A stretch of 64,000 nucleotides of DNA from Acidobacteriaceae bacterium. Its GTDB lineage: Bacteria; Acidobacteriota; Terriglobia; Terriglobales; Acidobacteriaceae. The stretch is taken from positions 1-64,000 of the forward strand of contig JASHNS010000023.1 in assembly GCA_030041515.1 (NCBI GenBank). Reading direction: 5' to 3'. The notes under the pieces are model-generated. The model was not told the DNA's origin. It saw nothing but the letters and a program-made list of their open reading frames with translations, and did not search any database. Position numbers and translations under genes: made by a program. This document shows, one piece after another, positions 17,854 through 27,091 of the stretch; within the stretch, counting starts at the first letter, position 1, and each line of letters begins with the position of its first letter.

Positions 17854-18555
17854 CTATGCGCCCGACAGACCACTACCATCCGGACGACTCAGACCCATTG
17901 CGGACACACCGCCGACGACTGAGACATCTCCGCCTTTGCGTTCAAACAGTTTCAAACACTGAATCAACATGGCCGCCGTTGCCGAATCACCTGCTTCGGT
18001 ATTGAACATCGCGTGATATAAGTGGCGATCCGGCCATTTGAGGCCGAGATATTGGCGGACGAACGCAGCTCGGGCACGATCTGTCGTGTCGATCTGTTCG
18101 ATTGCCCTTTTCTCCGCTACTCCACCCGCGATCAGCCTGCTGATCTTCATATCGCGCGGCCCGTAGAGGAACACGTGGAAGACATCTGCGCGGGCGCGAA
18201 GGAAATACTGCGCGCCTCGGCCGACAATCACGCAGGGCCCACCGGAAAGAGCGGCCTTGACTGCCGTTCCCGAAGCATCCGCGATCCTGCGCGCATCCAG
18301 CATGCGCAGCCGGCTGATCGGCGGCAGCCCCCCCTCGAACGCCCCTCGAAGAAAGCTCTTCAGAAACCTGTAAGCTGCTGGATCAGACCGCCATTCCCTC
18401 CGCTCGACTGCTTGCGGAGTACTTTCGGTCAGCCGCGCGATTTCCCTGGTCAATCGCTCGTCCCACAGATCCCAGCCCAGGCTGCTGGCAACCAGACCGG
18501 CGATCTCCGATGCTCCGCAACCGAACTCTCGCTCAATCGTAATGGCTCGAATCAT
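17854..18555 (-). CDS. Cytidylate kinase-like family protein
   Basis: The 233-residue protein starts MIRAITIEREFGCGASEIAG, the characteristic opening of the cytidylate-kinase-like family (a P-loop variant with E/R/x/F/G/S/G), followed by LGWDLWDERLTREIA, CVIVGRGAQYFL and VFLYGPRDMKISRLI and a C-terminal DRARAAFVRQYLGLKWPD...YHAMFNT segment. Substrate is unknown for the family as a whole; NMP-kinase activity is inferred. The start at 18555 is preferred since GAGGGAAA precedes it. It is 11 bases after the DHA2 transporter gene and 62 bases before the omega-like gene, so it is probably in the efflux operon. Confidence 0.8.
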   Translation of the reverse strand: MIRAITIEREFGCGASEIAGLVASSLGWDLWDERLTREIARLTESTPQAVERREWRSDPAAYRFLKSFLRGAFEGGLPPISRLRMLDARRIADASGTAVKAALSGGPCVIVGRGAQYFLRARADVFHVFLYGPRDMKISRLIAGGVAEKRAIEQIDTTDRARAAFVRQYLGLKWPDRHLYHAMFNTEAGDSATAAMLIQCLKLFERKGGDVSVVGGVSAMGLSRPDGSGLSGA

Positions 18556-18566
18556 CCAGGTTTCCC

Positions 18567-20168
18567 TCAACCAACAGCGACATCGCCACCTGCTGTGGGA
18601 TCATTCTTCTTCAGGAAAAACGCAAGAACGAACATAATCGCGCATAACACGCCCAGAACCCAGAATGTGTCCATGAAGGAAAGCGTGTGTGCCTGCCGAT
18701 CCACCAGGCCGTACACTCGAGCGATGGCCTGATTGTGCGCGTCGGCTCGGTCAAGCCCCGAGTAGCGGATGCTGTTTGTCAGGCGGCGAAGCGCATCGCG
18801 GAACGCCTCGGTGTCCGCGGTAATATGACCAACCAGGATCTGCTGGTGATATTGTGAGCGCCGGGCGATCATCGTCGTCACAATGGAGGTGCCGATGCTG
18901 CTGCCAATGTTACGCATGAAGTTGACCATGCCGGAAACGCTGTTCCCCTTTTCCGCAGGGACCCCAATGTAGCCGGCGGCCGTGATGGGAACGAAGAGAA
19001 ACCCGATGCCCACAACCTGAGCGCATCGCAGCCACATGGCAAAGTCGAAGCTGATATTCAGATCGATGCGATGTGCGGAATAGAGCAGGCCAATGGCCAG
19101 GCACAGCCAGCCTGCCGCGATCAGGAACCGCGCCTGGACCTTCGCGGTGAGGCGCCCCACGACGGGCATCATTAACAGGAGGACGAATCCGCTCGCAGAC
19201 AATACCATGCCCGCAAGTCCGGCCGTGTAGCCCAACAGTGTCTGCAGGAACTCCGGGATGAGCACCAGCGTGCTGAAGAGCATGACGCCCATCATGAACA
19301 TCATTAAGTTTGCCGCCGCGAAATTGAAGCTCTTGAACATACGGACGTCGATGATAGGGTCCTTGCGGTACCACTCCCAAACAACGAGCGCTGTCAGGCA
19401 CACTGCGGCCACAATCGTGAGGGTGAGGATAAAGTGAGATCCGAACCAGTCATCCTCCTGCCCCTTGTCCAGGAGAATCTGGAGAGAGGCCACCCCCAGC
19501 GTCAGGAATGCTATGCCGATGTAGTCGACGCGAATCCCGCCCCTCTTTGCCGTACGGGCAGGCGACGGATCGTGCACCAGCGCGTAGGTCAGGTAGATGG
19601 CCAGCAGCGCAATCGGCAGTTTGATGAAGAATATCCAGCGCCAGGAGTAGTTATCGGTAATCCACCCTCCCAGCATCGGCCCGACGGTAGGGGCTAAGAC
19701 GGCCGTGATGCCGTAGAGAGCAAAGGCGAGGCCGCGCTGTTCGGGGGGAAAGGTATCGTTGAGTATTGCCTGCGCCATCGGCTGTAGTCCGCCGCCCCCG
19801 ATGCCCTGTATCGCTCGAAAGAGCAGCAGGAGCGGCAGGCTGGGCGCGAAGCCGCACAACAGCGAACTTACGGTGAACACGACGAGCGAAATCATGAAAT
19901 ATCTCTTGCGGCCGATCACTTCCGCAAGCCACCCGCTCACAGGAAGCACAATCGCATTCGCCGCCAGATACGAGGTCAGCACCCACGTGCTGTCGTCATA
20001 GCTGGCGCCAAGATTGCCGGCGATATAGGGGAGCGCGACGTTGGCGACACTGGTATCCAGCACCTCGAGGAAGGCCGCCATCGAAACCGTAACGCCGATG
20101 AGCCACGGATTCACTTTCCGACGAGACGAGGCCTGATCCGCAGGCAGGCTTGCTACAGTAGCGTTCAT
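18567..20168 (-). CDS. DHA2-family MFS efflux pump, EmrB-like
   Basis: The 533-residue protein has 14 hydrophobic spans and DHA2 motifs: FLEVLDTSVANVALPYIAG in span 1 (motif D1), GWITDNYSWRWIFFIKLPI in the span 5 region and RAIQGIGGGGLQPMAQ for motif B. It should export hydrophobic drugs or solvents with proton antiport, coupled to the adaptor and TolC genes upstream. Its ATG overlaps the stop of the adaptor gene by 4 bases. A closely similar second copy is at 52249-53838 in the same gene order, so this is a duplicated system. Confidence 0.9.
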   Translation of the reverse strand: MNATVASLPADQASSRRKVNPWLIGVTVSMAAFLEVLDTSVANVALPYIAGNLGASYDDSTWVLTSYLAANAIVLPVSGWLAEVIGRKRYFMISLVVFTVSSLLCGFAPSLPLLLLFRAIQGIGGGGLQPMAQAILNDTFPPEQRGLAFALYGITAVLAPTVGPMLGGWITDNYSWRWIFFIKLPIALLAIYLTYALVHDPSPARTAKRGGIRVDYIGIAFLTLGVASLQILLDKGQEDDWFGSHFILTLTIVAAVCLTALVVWEWYRKDPIIDVRMFKSFNFAAANLMMFMMGVMLFSTLVLIPEFLQTLLGYTAGLAGMVLSASGFVLLLMMPVVGRLTAKVQARFLIAAGWLCLAIGLLYSAHRIDLNISFDFAMWLRCAQVVGIGFLFVPITAAGYIGVPAEKGNSVSGMVNFMRNIGSSIGTSIVTTMIARRSQYHQQILVGHITADTEAFRDALRRLTNSIRYSGLDRADAHNQAIARVYGLVDRQAHTLSFMDTFWVLGVLCAIMFVLAFFLKKNDPTAGGDVAVG

Positions 20169-21427
20169 CGCAGGTAGACCCCGACCTCGACATTCATCCC
20201 GGGGCGAAGCGCGTGGTCACGATCCTCACCTGGCTCGAGAACGATCTTGACGGGGACTCGCTGGACGATCTTGACGTAGTTGCCAGTCGCGTTCTCGGGC
20301 GGCAGCAGGCTGAAAATGGGGCCCGTAGCTCCCGCGATACTGTCCACATGGCCCTGATATGTCCGCCCGTTCGAGTCGAGATGGATCGTAGCTCTCTGGC
20401 CCACGCGCATGTGTTTGAGGGCGGTCTCCTTGAAGTTTGCGGTGATCCACACCTGACTCAGGGGCACGACGGTGAGCATCTGTTCTCCGGGGCTCACATT
20501 GAGTCCAACCACCACTTTCTTCATAACCTCTCCGGATACGGGCGCAAATACCGTGGTGTAGCCGAGATTCAGCCTGGCCTGCTCGACGGCAGCCCGCCCC
20601 TGTTCCACATCCGCTATGGCCGCCAGCGCCCGCGCGCGCGTTGAAGCGACACGTTGTGGTCCGGCTTTGGCGTCCTGATACTGTGCTTCAGCTTCGCTCA
20701 GACGGCTGCGCGCCTCTCGTACGGCCTCCTCAGCTGCGGCCTCGTCTGCTCTGGCAGCAGATATGGCAGCAATATCGGTCGCTGCGGCGGCGTAGGCATG
20801 ATCGTAAATCTGCCTCGGAACTTCCTCCTTCGCCAGCAGGAGACGATAGCGCGTGACGTCGTCCTGTGCCTTCACATTCTCGGCCAGCGTTTCCAGGACG
20901 AGTGCGTGGGCCGCGGCGGCTTTCTTCTCTGCCGCCTGAATGGCGGCTTCAGCATCCGTGATTTCCGCAGAGGTGAGTTCCAGGGCGCTTGACGTGTCCA
21001 CGGACGACAGGGGTACGTCAATCTTCAGGCTCTTCGCGGTAGCCTCTGAGGCGTCAAGTGCCGCCTCTGCCTTCGCCAGCGCGACCTGATAGTCATCGGG
21101 GTCAATCTCCACCAGTGGGGTGCCCTTCTTAACCCACTGGTTGTCGGCGACATTAACCTGGTCGATGTAGCCCGAAATGCGTGCGCTGACAGGGTAGAGG
21201 TGCACATCCACCTGCGCGTCGTCGGTGGAGACAAAGCCCGAGAGATGATGCCAGAGGAGTGCGCCAGCCGCAGCAAGGGCCACGGCCAATGCCAGCAGAA
21301 TCCAGATCTTCTTACTCCGTCTGCGTGGATACGCTGACAAGGGCACTTTGTCCACCCCTGGATGTTCGACTGGCGAAGGCGGCTCCACAACCGCGCTGTG
21401 CTCTGGTTGGTGACTTTGCTCCGGCAT
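20165..21427 (-). CDS. HlyD/EmrA-family membrane-fusion adaptor
   Basis: The 420-residue adaptor has a short cytosolic N-terminus, one membrane span (ILLALAVALAAAGALLW, about residues 45-61), a lipoyl/barrel entry motif STDDAQVDVHLYPVSARISG, a long Ala/Glu-rich coiled coil (about residues 120-265) and the closing barrel VFAPVSGEVMKK...VWITANFKE. This is the EmrA type that bridges a DHA2 pump to an outer-membrane TolC channel. The start is 3 bases after the TolC gene's stop. Confidence 0.9.
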   Translation of the reverse strand: MPEQSHQPEHSAVVEPPSPVEHPGVDKVPLSAYPRRRSKKIWILLALAVALAAAGALLWHHLSGFVSTDDAQVDVHLYPVSARISGYIDQVNVADNQWVKKGTPLVEIDPDDYQVALAKAEAALDASEATAKSLKIDVPLSSVDTSSALELTSAEITDAEAAIQAAEKKAAAAHALVLETLAENVKAQDDVTRYRLLLAKEEVPRQIYDHAYAAAATDIAAISAARADEAAAEEAVREARSRLSEAEAQYQDAKAGPQRVASTRARALAAIADVEQGRAAVEQARLNLGYTTVFAPVSGEVMKKVVVGLNVSPGEQMLTVVPLSQVWITANFKETALKHMRVGQRATIHLDSNGRTYQGHVDSIAGATGPIFSLLPPENATGNYVKIVQRVPVKIVLEPGEDRDHALRPGMNVEVGVYLR

Positions 21428-21429
21428 GC

Positions 21430-22932
21430 TCAGTGTGCCCCCAAATAATTCGAATATTGCGAGGCCGCGACTCCGATCGATCTGGCGAGAGATATCTTGG
21501 CCAGGTTGTAGCTGTAGAGACTGGCAATGTAAGCATCGTTCGCGATTGCCAGCGCATCCTGCGCCTGGACTACCTCGACGTTGTCGGTAACACCAGAGCG
21601 GAATCGATCCCGGGATTGTTGCAGACTCTGAGTGGCCAGGGTGACGGCGCTTCCTTCAACAGCGACTTCCTGCGCAGCCGACGCAAGATCGAGGTAAGCA
21701 TCCCGCACCTCCTGGTCGATCCGGGCGCGCAGGTCTTCGACCCGCTCTTGTTCCTGCGTCAGAACAGCATCCGCGTGCAGGACATCGCCGTGCACCCTCC
21801 CGCCCTGAAAGACAGGGATTCGGAGGGTGACAGCGGCATCAATGGTGCCGTGCGATGAACCCGGGTTGACACCCGCAAGACCATAGTCGACGCCCGCCTC
21901 GATCGATGGATACCGCTCGGCAGACGCCGCTTGTCTTTCCAACTCGGCAGAACGGACACGACGCAACTGGCTCTGATAGTCGGGGCGGGAGTTGTAAGCG
22001 CTCTCGATCGCGTGGTCCAGACTCCCCGGCGATAGTTCGCGATACGGAACTCGCGTAGTTGTCTCGAACTGTTGCCCGAGAGGGAGTCCGATCGCCCTTG
22101 CCAGAACCAGTTTTTGCCTGGCGAGGGCATTCTTTGCGCTGATCAGCTGCTGCTCCCGCGATTGCAGCTCAACTTGCGAACGCAAAACGTCCACTGCGGA
22201 GGCAAGCCCCGACACCCTTTGATCGCTTGCCTGCTGAACGAGAGTTCTTGCCGTATCACGCTGCGATCTGGCTGACTCGACCTCTGACCCGTCGGCTATG
22301 AGCAGGAGGTAATTCGATACCACGACAAGCGCAACAAGTTCCCGGGCGTCTCTGGCGCTGAATTGCGCGGATTCCAGCTGGTTCCCCGAAGATCGCATTC
22401 GCTCGATGGACCCCCAGTCGAACACCGACTGCGTGAGATAGGCGCGTGACTCAAAGTCCCCGAAAGGCCCAATGATTGGGGGAACTCCTGGAATGGAGAG
22501 ACCGAAATCAGCCCTTAGATCGATTTGGCGAATTCCGAAGCCCGTATCTGTAACGACATTCGGAAGCAGTTCGCTCAGCGCCTGCCAACGCAGCCCGCGT
22601 GCTTCAATGACGGCATCTGTTGCCAGAACTCCCCCGAGATTGTGCCTGAGACCACGGCTGACGGCATCGTCGAGGGAAAGCTCTAGCGGTGCTGTACTGA
22701 GTTTTCCCGACGGGATGCCTCCTAAATACGGGTTCTGCGAAAGGTCGTGATCGCTGACTTGACCACTCTGGACCGCCGTTCGGGGCCCCCCTGTTATTTC
22801 GCTAAACGCGATTGGATTGTATGGAGCAGGGGTCGATGGCAGAGTGCTCTGTGCAGACACAGCACCGCCACACAACAGCAGCAGCAACACCGTCTTCGCC
22901 CGCGTCTCTGACCACATTCGAAGTGTTCTCAT
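21430..22932 (-). CDS. TolC-family outer-membrane efflux protein
   Basis: The 500-residue protein has a signal peptide (LLLLLCGGAVSAQS, cleavage near residue 27) and two OEP repeats each with long helical hairpins (for example LELQSREQQLISAKNALARQ and LATQSLQQSRDRFRSGVTDN). It forms the outer-membrane duct for the HlyD/DHA2 pump genes that follow. It heads the operon, and the full-length copy D of the recurring element lies 63 bases before its start, so this element probably controls the operon. Confidence 0.9.
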   Translation of the reverse strand: MRTLRMWSETRAKTVLLLLLCGGAVSAQSTLPSTPAPYNPIAFSEITGGPRTAVQSGQVSDHDLSQNPYLGGIPSGKLSTAPLELSLDDAVSRGLRHNLGGVLATDAVIEARGLRWQALSELLPNVVTDTGFGIRQIDLRADFGLSIPGVPPIIGPFGDFESRAYLTQSVFDWGSIERMRSSGNQLESAQFSARDARELVALVVVSNYLLLIADGSEVESARSQRDTARTLVQQASDQRVSGLASAVDVLRSQVELQSREQQLISAKNALARQKLVLARAIGLPLGQQFETTTRVPYRELSPGSLDHAIESAYNSRPDYQSQLRRVRSAELERQAASAERYPSIEAGVDYGLAGVNPGSSHGTIDAAVTLRIPVFQGGRVHGDVLHADAVLTQEQERVEDLRARIDQEVRDAYLDLASAAQEVAVEGSAVTLATQSLQQSRDRFRSGVTDNVEVVQAQDALAIANDAYIASLYSYNLAKISLARSIGVAASQYSNYLGAH

Positions 22933-22994
22933 GGCATTCCGGAGCCTGCCGTTGCCTCGTGTCGTGGATCACACCAGAAAAACGGAGTGGAAAA

Positions 22995-23029
22995 CAATTG
23001 GACATTGGTATTGCGATACCTTCGTATCG
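22995..23029 (-). promoter_or_regulatory. Recurring regulatory element, copy D (full form)
   Basis: On the plus strand: CAATTGGACATTGGTATTG, CGATACC, TTCGTATCG. It holds the GGTATTG/CGATACC pair and the perfect palindrome CGATAC-CTTC-GTATCG. It lies 63 bases upstream of the TolC start. The rest of 22933-23284 shows no gene. Confidence 0.7.
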
Positions 23030-23284
23030 GAGTCTTCGACCCGCCATGTCCCGGACATGGAGACACACGCATCTGGTGGATGAGGTAAGTGGACGAGAGT
23101 CGATGTAACCGTAGAATCGGCGCCCCGGTAAACGACTCATGAGATGATTCGTCCACACTGGTGGGCTTGCAGCACCCTCAACCGTGCGTCAGGCGCACCG
23201 GGCTTCGGCCGTTGCAAGCGTGCGAGTCACAACAACCATCCGTAGCCTCGTCACTACGGCGTATCTCAGGCAGGATAGGGAGGC

Positions 23285-23806
23285 ATGAACGTCAATACAG
23301 GTTCAGGCGAAATCCCGGGGCTCTTGCAAGTCACCTGGCCGATCATTCAGGCACCCGTGGCGGGAATCTCTACACCTTCCATCGAAATCGCCGCCGGCGG
23401 AATCATGGATGGCGCAGGTCTCGCATCCGTGCTGCGCCTGGGAGCGGTAGCTGCACAATTGGGAACAGCGTTTCTGGCGACAGATAAGTCGGCAGCCGAT
23501 GAGGGCTACCGTCGGGCTCTGTTGAGTGACGCTGCGAATCACACGATGATGACGCGCGCCATTTCCAGTCGACCGGCACGTTGTCTGGCAAACCGGTTCA
23601 CGAGCTTCGGCGCACACGTGGACTCAAGGGACATTCCGCCCTACCCGATCGCCTATGCCGCCGGCAAGGCCCTGCATGCGGCGGCGATGGCGGCGGGCGA
23701 ATCAGGATACGGGGCCCAGTGGGCCGGCCAGGGAGCTTCTCTCTTGCGCCCTATGTCGACGGAAAAACTCATGAGCACGCTGATCGGAGAACTCTCAAAG
23801 ACATGA
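23285..23806 (+). pseudogene. Nitronate monooxygenase with a large internal deletion
   Basis: The first 30 residues end in WPIIQAPVAGISTP, the usual opening of nitronate monooxygenase (2-nitropropane dioxygenase). The next residues jump to IEIAAGGIMDGAGLASVLRL and AQLGTAFLATDKSAADEGYR, which in intact proteins (about 320-360 residues) lie near residue 200 and carry the FMN-phosphate site. About 150 residues between them, including most of the FMN barrel and the catalytic His region, are missing while the frame is kept open. The product (173 residues) is therefore unlikely to be an active flavoenzyme. Intact enzymes oxidise propionate-3-nitronate or other nitroalkanes. Confidence 0.7.
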
Positions 23807-23946
23807 TCACCCTTGAGAATGACCCCCTATCGAGGCGTTCCAACTGTGTCCCGATGAACTCGCATAGCTGCGGATGGAGGTGCACTGATCCCATTCGCGC
23901 ACGCGGCGCAGGGTCGTTCGCCCAGATTCTTCAGGAACCGATGGCC

Positions 23947-23985
23947 CGATACCAAGGTGCCGGTCAATACCATTGGTCAATGGTC
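23947..23985 (+). promoter_or_regulatory. Recurring regulatory element, copy E (sigma factor)
   Basis: Reads CGATACCAAGGTGCCGG, then TCAATACCATTGGTCAATGG, matching CGATAC-N4-GT at the left and ATACCATnGTCAAT at the right. It is 65 bases before the ECF sigma start, similar to the spacing in copies A and D. Confidence 0.6.
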
Positions 23986-24049
23986 TTCACCGTGCCCTCT
24001 ATGGCCTAATCCCGAGCAGAGGCAGACTGACACTCGGGAGGACGAAGAG

Positions 24050-24676
24050 ATGATGGCCATTTCCATCCCTCGGAACGAATCAAATGCGATGCTCGGAGCG
24101 CTGTGCGATCGGCCCGATGACGTTTTCGTGACCGCGGCGATGAATGGCGACCTGCCATCCTTTGAATTCCTTGTTCGACGCTATCAGGGCGTGATCTTCG
24201 CAATCGGCCGCCGAATGACGGGCAGCTTCGCTGATGCCGAGGACATCGCCCAACAGACATTTATGAAGGCTTTTGTTCGGCTTTCCAGTTTTGAGAAGAG
24301 GTGTTCCTTCTCCACATGGCTGATCAGTATCGCGATCAACGAGGCGCGCATGTGGAGACGCAAGCGCTCACGGCTGCATGAGACGGCAGATCTTAACTGC
24401 GAGGCCGAAGGTCGCATGCCGCAGCGACTCGAAATCGCCGATCCTGGACCGAATCCGGAATCGATCTATTCCGAGAAGGAACGTGGGGCCCTTCTGGTTA
24501 GCAGGTTGCGCGAACTGAGCCCCTCAAGCAGCATCGCGTTGAAAGTCTGTGACCTCGAAGAGAAGTCGACCGCGGCGGCGGCCGTGCTGTTGGGCATTAC
24601 CGCAACCGCGCTCAAGTCGCGCAGGAGCCGCGGTCGAGCGGCGCTTCGCACTGCGCTGGCACCTTACCTATCCTGA
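24050..24676 (+). CDS. RNA polymerase sigma-70 factor, ECF subfamily
   Basis: The 208-residue protein has region 2 (FEFLVRRYQGVIFAIGRR, ADAEDIAQQTFMKAFVRLSS and FSTWLISIAINEARMWRRKR) and a region 4 HTH (LLGITATALKSRRSRGRAAL). ECF factors redirect RNA polymerase to stress or envelope promoters. I use ATG 24050 because the GAGGACGAAGAG ahead of it gives a ribosome site and the longer frame from 23957 runs through the regulatory element. A paralogue at 39481-40125 has the same FMKAFV and FSTWL-S-IA-NEA signature. No anti-sigma gene is next to it; a sigma54 activator follows after 52 bases. Confidence 0.9.
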   Translation: MMAISIPRNESNAMLGALCDRPDDVFVTAAMNGDLPSFEFLVRRYQGVIFAIGRRMTGSFADAEDIAQQTFMKAFVRLSSFEKRCSFSTWLISIAINEARMWRRKRSRLHETADLNCEAEGRMPQRLEIADPGPNPESIYSEKERGALLVSRLRELSPSSSIALKVCDLEEKSTAAAAVLLGITATALKSRRSRGRAALRTALAPYLS

Positions 24677-24728
24677 GTCCGGGGAGGCGACAACCGAAGG
24701 CCCACACATCTGGTCTGGAGAGATTCAA

Positions 24729-25883
24729 ATGAGCGCGCTCGAGGTAAACTGCATCCGCAACTTTGACCGGGAGACCTGCCGCCGTTCTGAGATGGTGGGC
24801 CAGAGTTCTGCGCTTAAAGTGGCGCTGGACCAGGCTCGGCTGGTAGCCACAACGGATTCTACTGTTCTGATCCTTGGTGAGACTGGCACAGGGAAGGAGC
24901 TAGTCGCTCGCTCCATCCACGCGATGAGTGATCGCGCAGGCCGTCCGTTTGTGAAAGTGAATTGCGCCGCAATTCCCTTTGATTTGCTGGAAAGTGAGCT
25001 GTTTGGGCACGAAAGAGGAGCGTTTACCGGCGCAAATGTCCAAAGATCCGGGCGGTTCGAAATTGCGCACGGCGGGACATTGTTTCTTGATGAAATCGGT
25101 GACTTACCCCTCGCATCGCAGCCTAAACTCCTTCGAGTCCTTCAGGAAGGAGAGTTTGAGCGTCTGGGCAGTAGTCGCACACAACATGTTGACGTACGGC
25201 TGATTGCCGCGACCCATCGCGACCTGAAAGCTATGGCGCGTAACAATGAATTCCGCAGCGATTTATACTATCGACTAAGCGTATTTCCGGTAATGATGCC
25301 ACCGCTGCGCGAGCGTCGAGGCGACATCCCTCCTCTCATCTGGCATTTCATTGAGGTTTTCTCGCGCCGGCTGGGCAAAAAGATCACCTGTGTCCCGGAA
25401 GAGACGCTGCTTTCGCTGACTGCATATGATTGGCCAGGCAACATTCGTGAGCTTCAGAATGTAATTGAACGGGCTGTCATTTTGTCGCAGGACGGTGTAT
25501 TCCCCGATCTGCGAGATCAGGTCTGCACTCTGCCAATCCCGTCAGCCACGGCGCCCCCCGCCCCCGGCCATTGCGAACGTGATCTGATCGTAAATACATT
25601 GCGGGAGAGCAACTGGGTGGTCGGAGGCGTCAGAGGAGCAGCGATGAAGCTCGGGCTTAAGCGAACAACCCTCATTGCAAAAATGAAACGCATGGGCATT
25701 GAATGTGAGCGGCAACGCGAGGAAGCTGGCCCGGTCCTCTGGATGGATGCTGCAGCGGGGGCGTCTGCAGGCGCTTCGCCGGCCACTCTGCCTGGAGCGC
25801 CTGCTCGCTCAGGAAGCAATACCGCTGTTCCCTCAACTGATACCGGACTACCGCGCCCATCTCTGTTCGTTATGCACAACTAA
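24729..25883 (+). CDS. Sigma54-dependent transcriptional activator without a sensor domain
   Basis: The 384-residue protein starts almost directly with the AAA+ module: Walker A GETGTGKE (about residue 49), GAFTGA sigma54-contact loop (about residues 99-104), Walker B TLFLDEIGD, and arginine-finger region LYYRLSVFPVMMPPLRER. A Fis-type HTH (GVRGAAMKLGLKRTTLIAKM) lies near residue 310, followed by an unusual 60-residue Ala/Pro/Gly-rich tail. No receiver, GAF or PAS domain precedes the AAA+ part, so its activity must be controlled otherwise (as with PspF). The ATG at 24729 follows GGAGAG. It is 52 bases after the ECF sigma gene. Confidence 0.9.
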   Translation: MSALEVNCIRNFDRETCRRSEMVGQSSALKVALDQARLVATTDSTVLILGETGTGKELVARSIHAMSDRAGRPFVKVNCAAIPFDLLESELFGHERGAFTGANVQRSGRFEIAHGGTLFLDEIGDLPLASQPKLLRVLQEGEFERLGSSRTQHVDVRLIAATHRDLKAMARNNEFRSDLYYRLSVFPVMMPPLRERRGDIPPLIWHFIEVFSRRLGKKITCVPEETLLSLTAYDWPGNIRELQNVIERAVILSQDGVFPDLRDQVCTLPIPSATAPPAPGHCERDLIVNTLRESNWVVGGVRGAAMKLGLKRTTLIAKMKRMGIECERQREEAGPVLWMDAAAGASAGASPATLPGAPARSGSNTAVPSTDTGLPRPSLFVMHN

Positions 25884-25951
25884 TGAATCACGCTGTCTGC
25901 GCAGGGGCCGCGACGGATTCAGCGACTGGCGCAGAGCTGCCCGTCGCGCCC

Positions 25952-26962
25952 TCACCTTCGCCGCTTGCGAAAAGCGGGCCTCTTCAAAACAAACTCCTGC
26001 AGCAAGCCGTTGGCTATACGCCCGCCCGCTCCGATCAGCGCGCTTTTTACCACGAGATAGCCTCCGCGCTCCGACGACGGATAATATGCGTCCGCAAGCG
26101 CACCGGAGGCAAGATCTCCGCCGATTCCGGAAAAATTGATCTGCCGCCGCCCATTGTCTCCGTAGGTGAGGATCGGATTCGACAATGCATAGAGGAGACG
26201 GGACATCGCTGTCCCCGTTCCGCGATAATAGAACCGCGGATCCTGATGGAGAATCGCGGGTAACAGCGCGTCCCCAACGATCACATTCCCATAGCCACCG
26301 GCAAACGTAGCCCCTAAGCGCTGGCCGTAACCTTTAATTCCGCCCCGATATCCAGGATATCCGGCGGCTTGATAAATGGTGGCGTTCAGCACGAACCCTG
26401 CGACTGTAACAGGGTCAGTGAGAGCTCTGAGTGCGAGCTGGAACTTCAGTTTTGAAGTCAACGGCGCTGGGCTGCGATCATAGACCACGTAGAAATTCGG
26501 AATGACTCCCAGAATGCGTTGGTGCTCTTCGGCTCTGACCTCGGTCGTGGCAATTTGCTCCGGAGTGAGGGCTGTGACTGAGACTTCCACCGTCGCAAGG
26601 TGCATCTCGATGCCTGCAAGCAGAAAGTATTGACCCGGAGTCAGAGCGAATGCCTTCGACGTCCAATCTGCAAACTCAGGCACTCGGATTGATACGGACC
26701 AGCCCGCCCCAGGCGGCACTTTCGTGAATTGAAAAAAGCCGTTGCCGTCGCTGGCCGATGCCAGACGATCGCCCAGATTCGAGTTATTCAGGATCACCGT
26801 CGCATCCGGAACGACCCCGCCATTGACGTCGATTACTGTACCAACGACCGTAGCTGCCTGCGGTGCCGGCGCGGAAAACTGCTGCCCAGAGGCGATGCCC
26901 TGGCCAAATAGCCCCGCCACGATCAACGAAAGGCTGAATCGATAGAAGAAGCATGAGATCAT
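25952..26962 (-). CDS. Exported carboxypeptidase-regulatory-domain protein of acidobacterial type
   Basis: The 336-residue protein has a signal peptide (FYRFSLSLIVAGLFGQGIAS, residues 6-25), a carboxypeptidase-regulatory-like beta sandwich (VVGTVIDVNGGVVPDATVIL...FTKVPPGAGWSVSI) and a C-terminal half rich in Gly/Tyr with VAGFVLNATIYQAAGYPGYR and VGDALLPAILHQDPRFYYRG, which I know as a conserved acidobacterial block, probably outer-membrane associated. Function is unknown. The start at 26962 follows GGAGGT by 10 bases; the frame to 27028 has no such site. Confidence 0.75.
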   Translation of the reverse strand: MISCFFYRFSLSLIVAGLFGQGIASGQQFSAPAPQAATVVGTVIDVNGGVVPDATVILNNSNLGDRLASASDGNGFFQFTKVPPGAGWSVSIRVPEFADWTSKAFALTPGQYFLLAGIEMHLATVEVSVTALTPEQIATTEVRAEEHQRILGVIPNFYVVYDRSPAPLTSKLKFQLALRALTDPVTVAGFVLNATIYQAAGYPGYRGGIKGYGQRLGATFAGGYGNVIVGDALLPAILHQDPRFYYRGTGTAMSRLLYALSNPILTYGDNGRRQINFSGIGGDLASGALADAYYPSSERGGYLVVKSALIGAGGRIANGLLQEFVLKRPAFRKRRR

Positions 26963-27091
26963 CGCGGTCACTACCTCCGGGAAGTTTTGAAGCCCCTGAC
27001 TTCTTCGTTGAGCAAGACCCGCGCGCAATGGGCGCCTGTTCGGTCCAGCAACATTTCAAATGCCTTATGGTTCAGTTCGTCCGATTGTTCT

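Noticed and set aside
27050-27085. A further copy of the recurring element (GTTCGTCCGATTGTTC)
   Set aside because: It matches only the GTCC-ATTG end, points away from the nearest gene start and lies within the hydratase remnant, so chance is likely.
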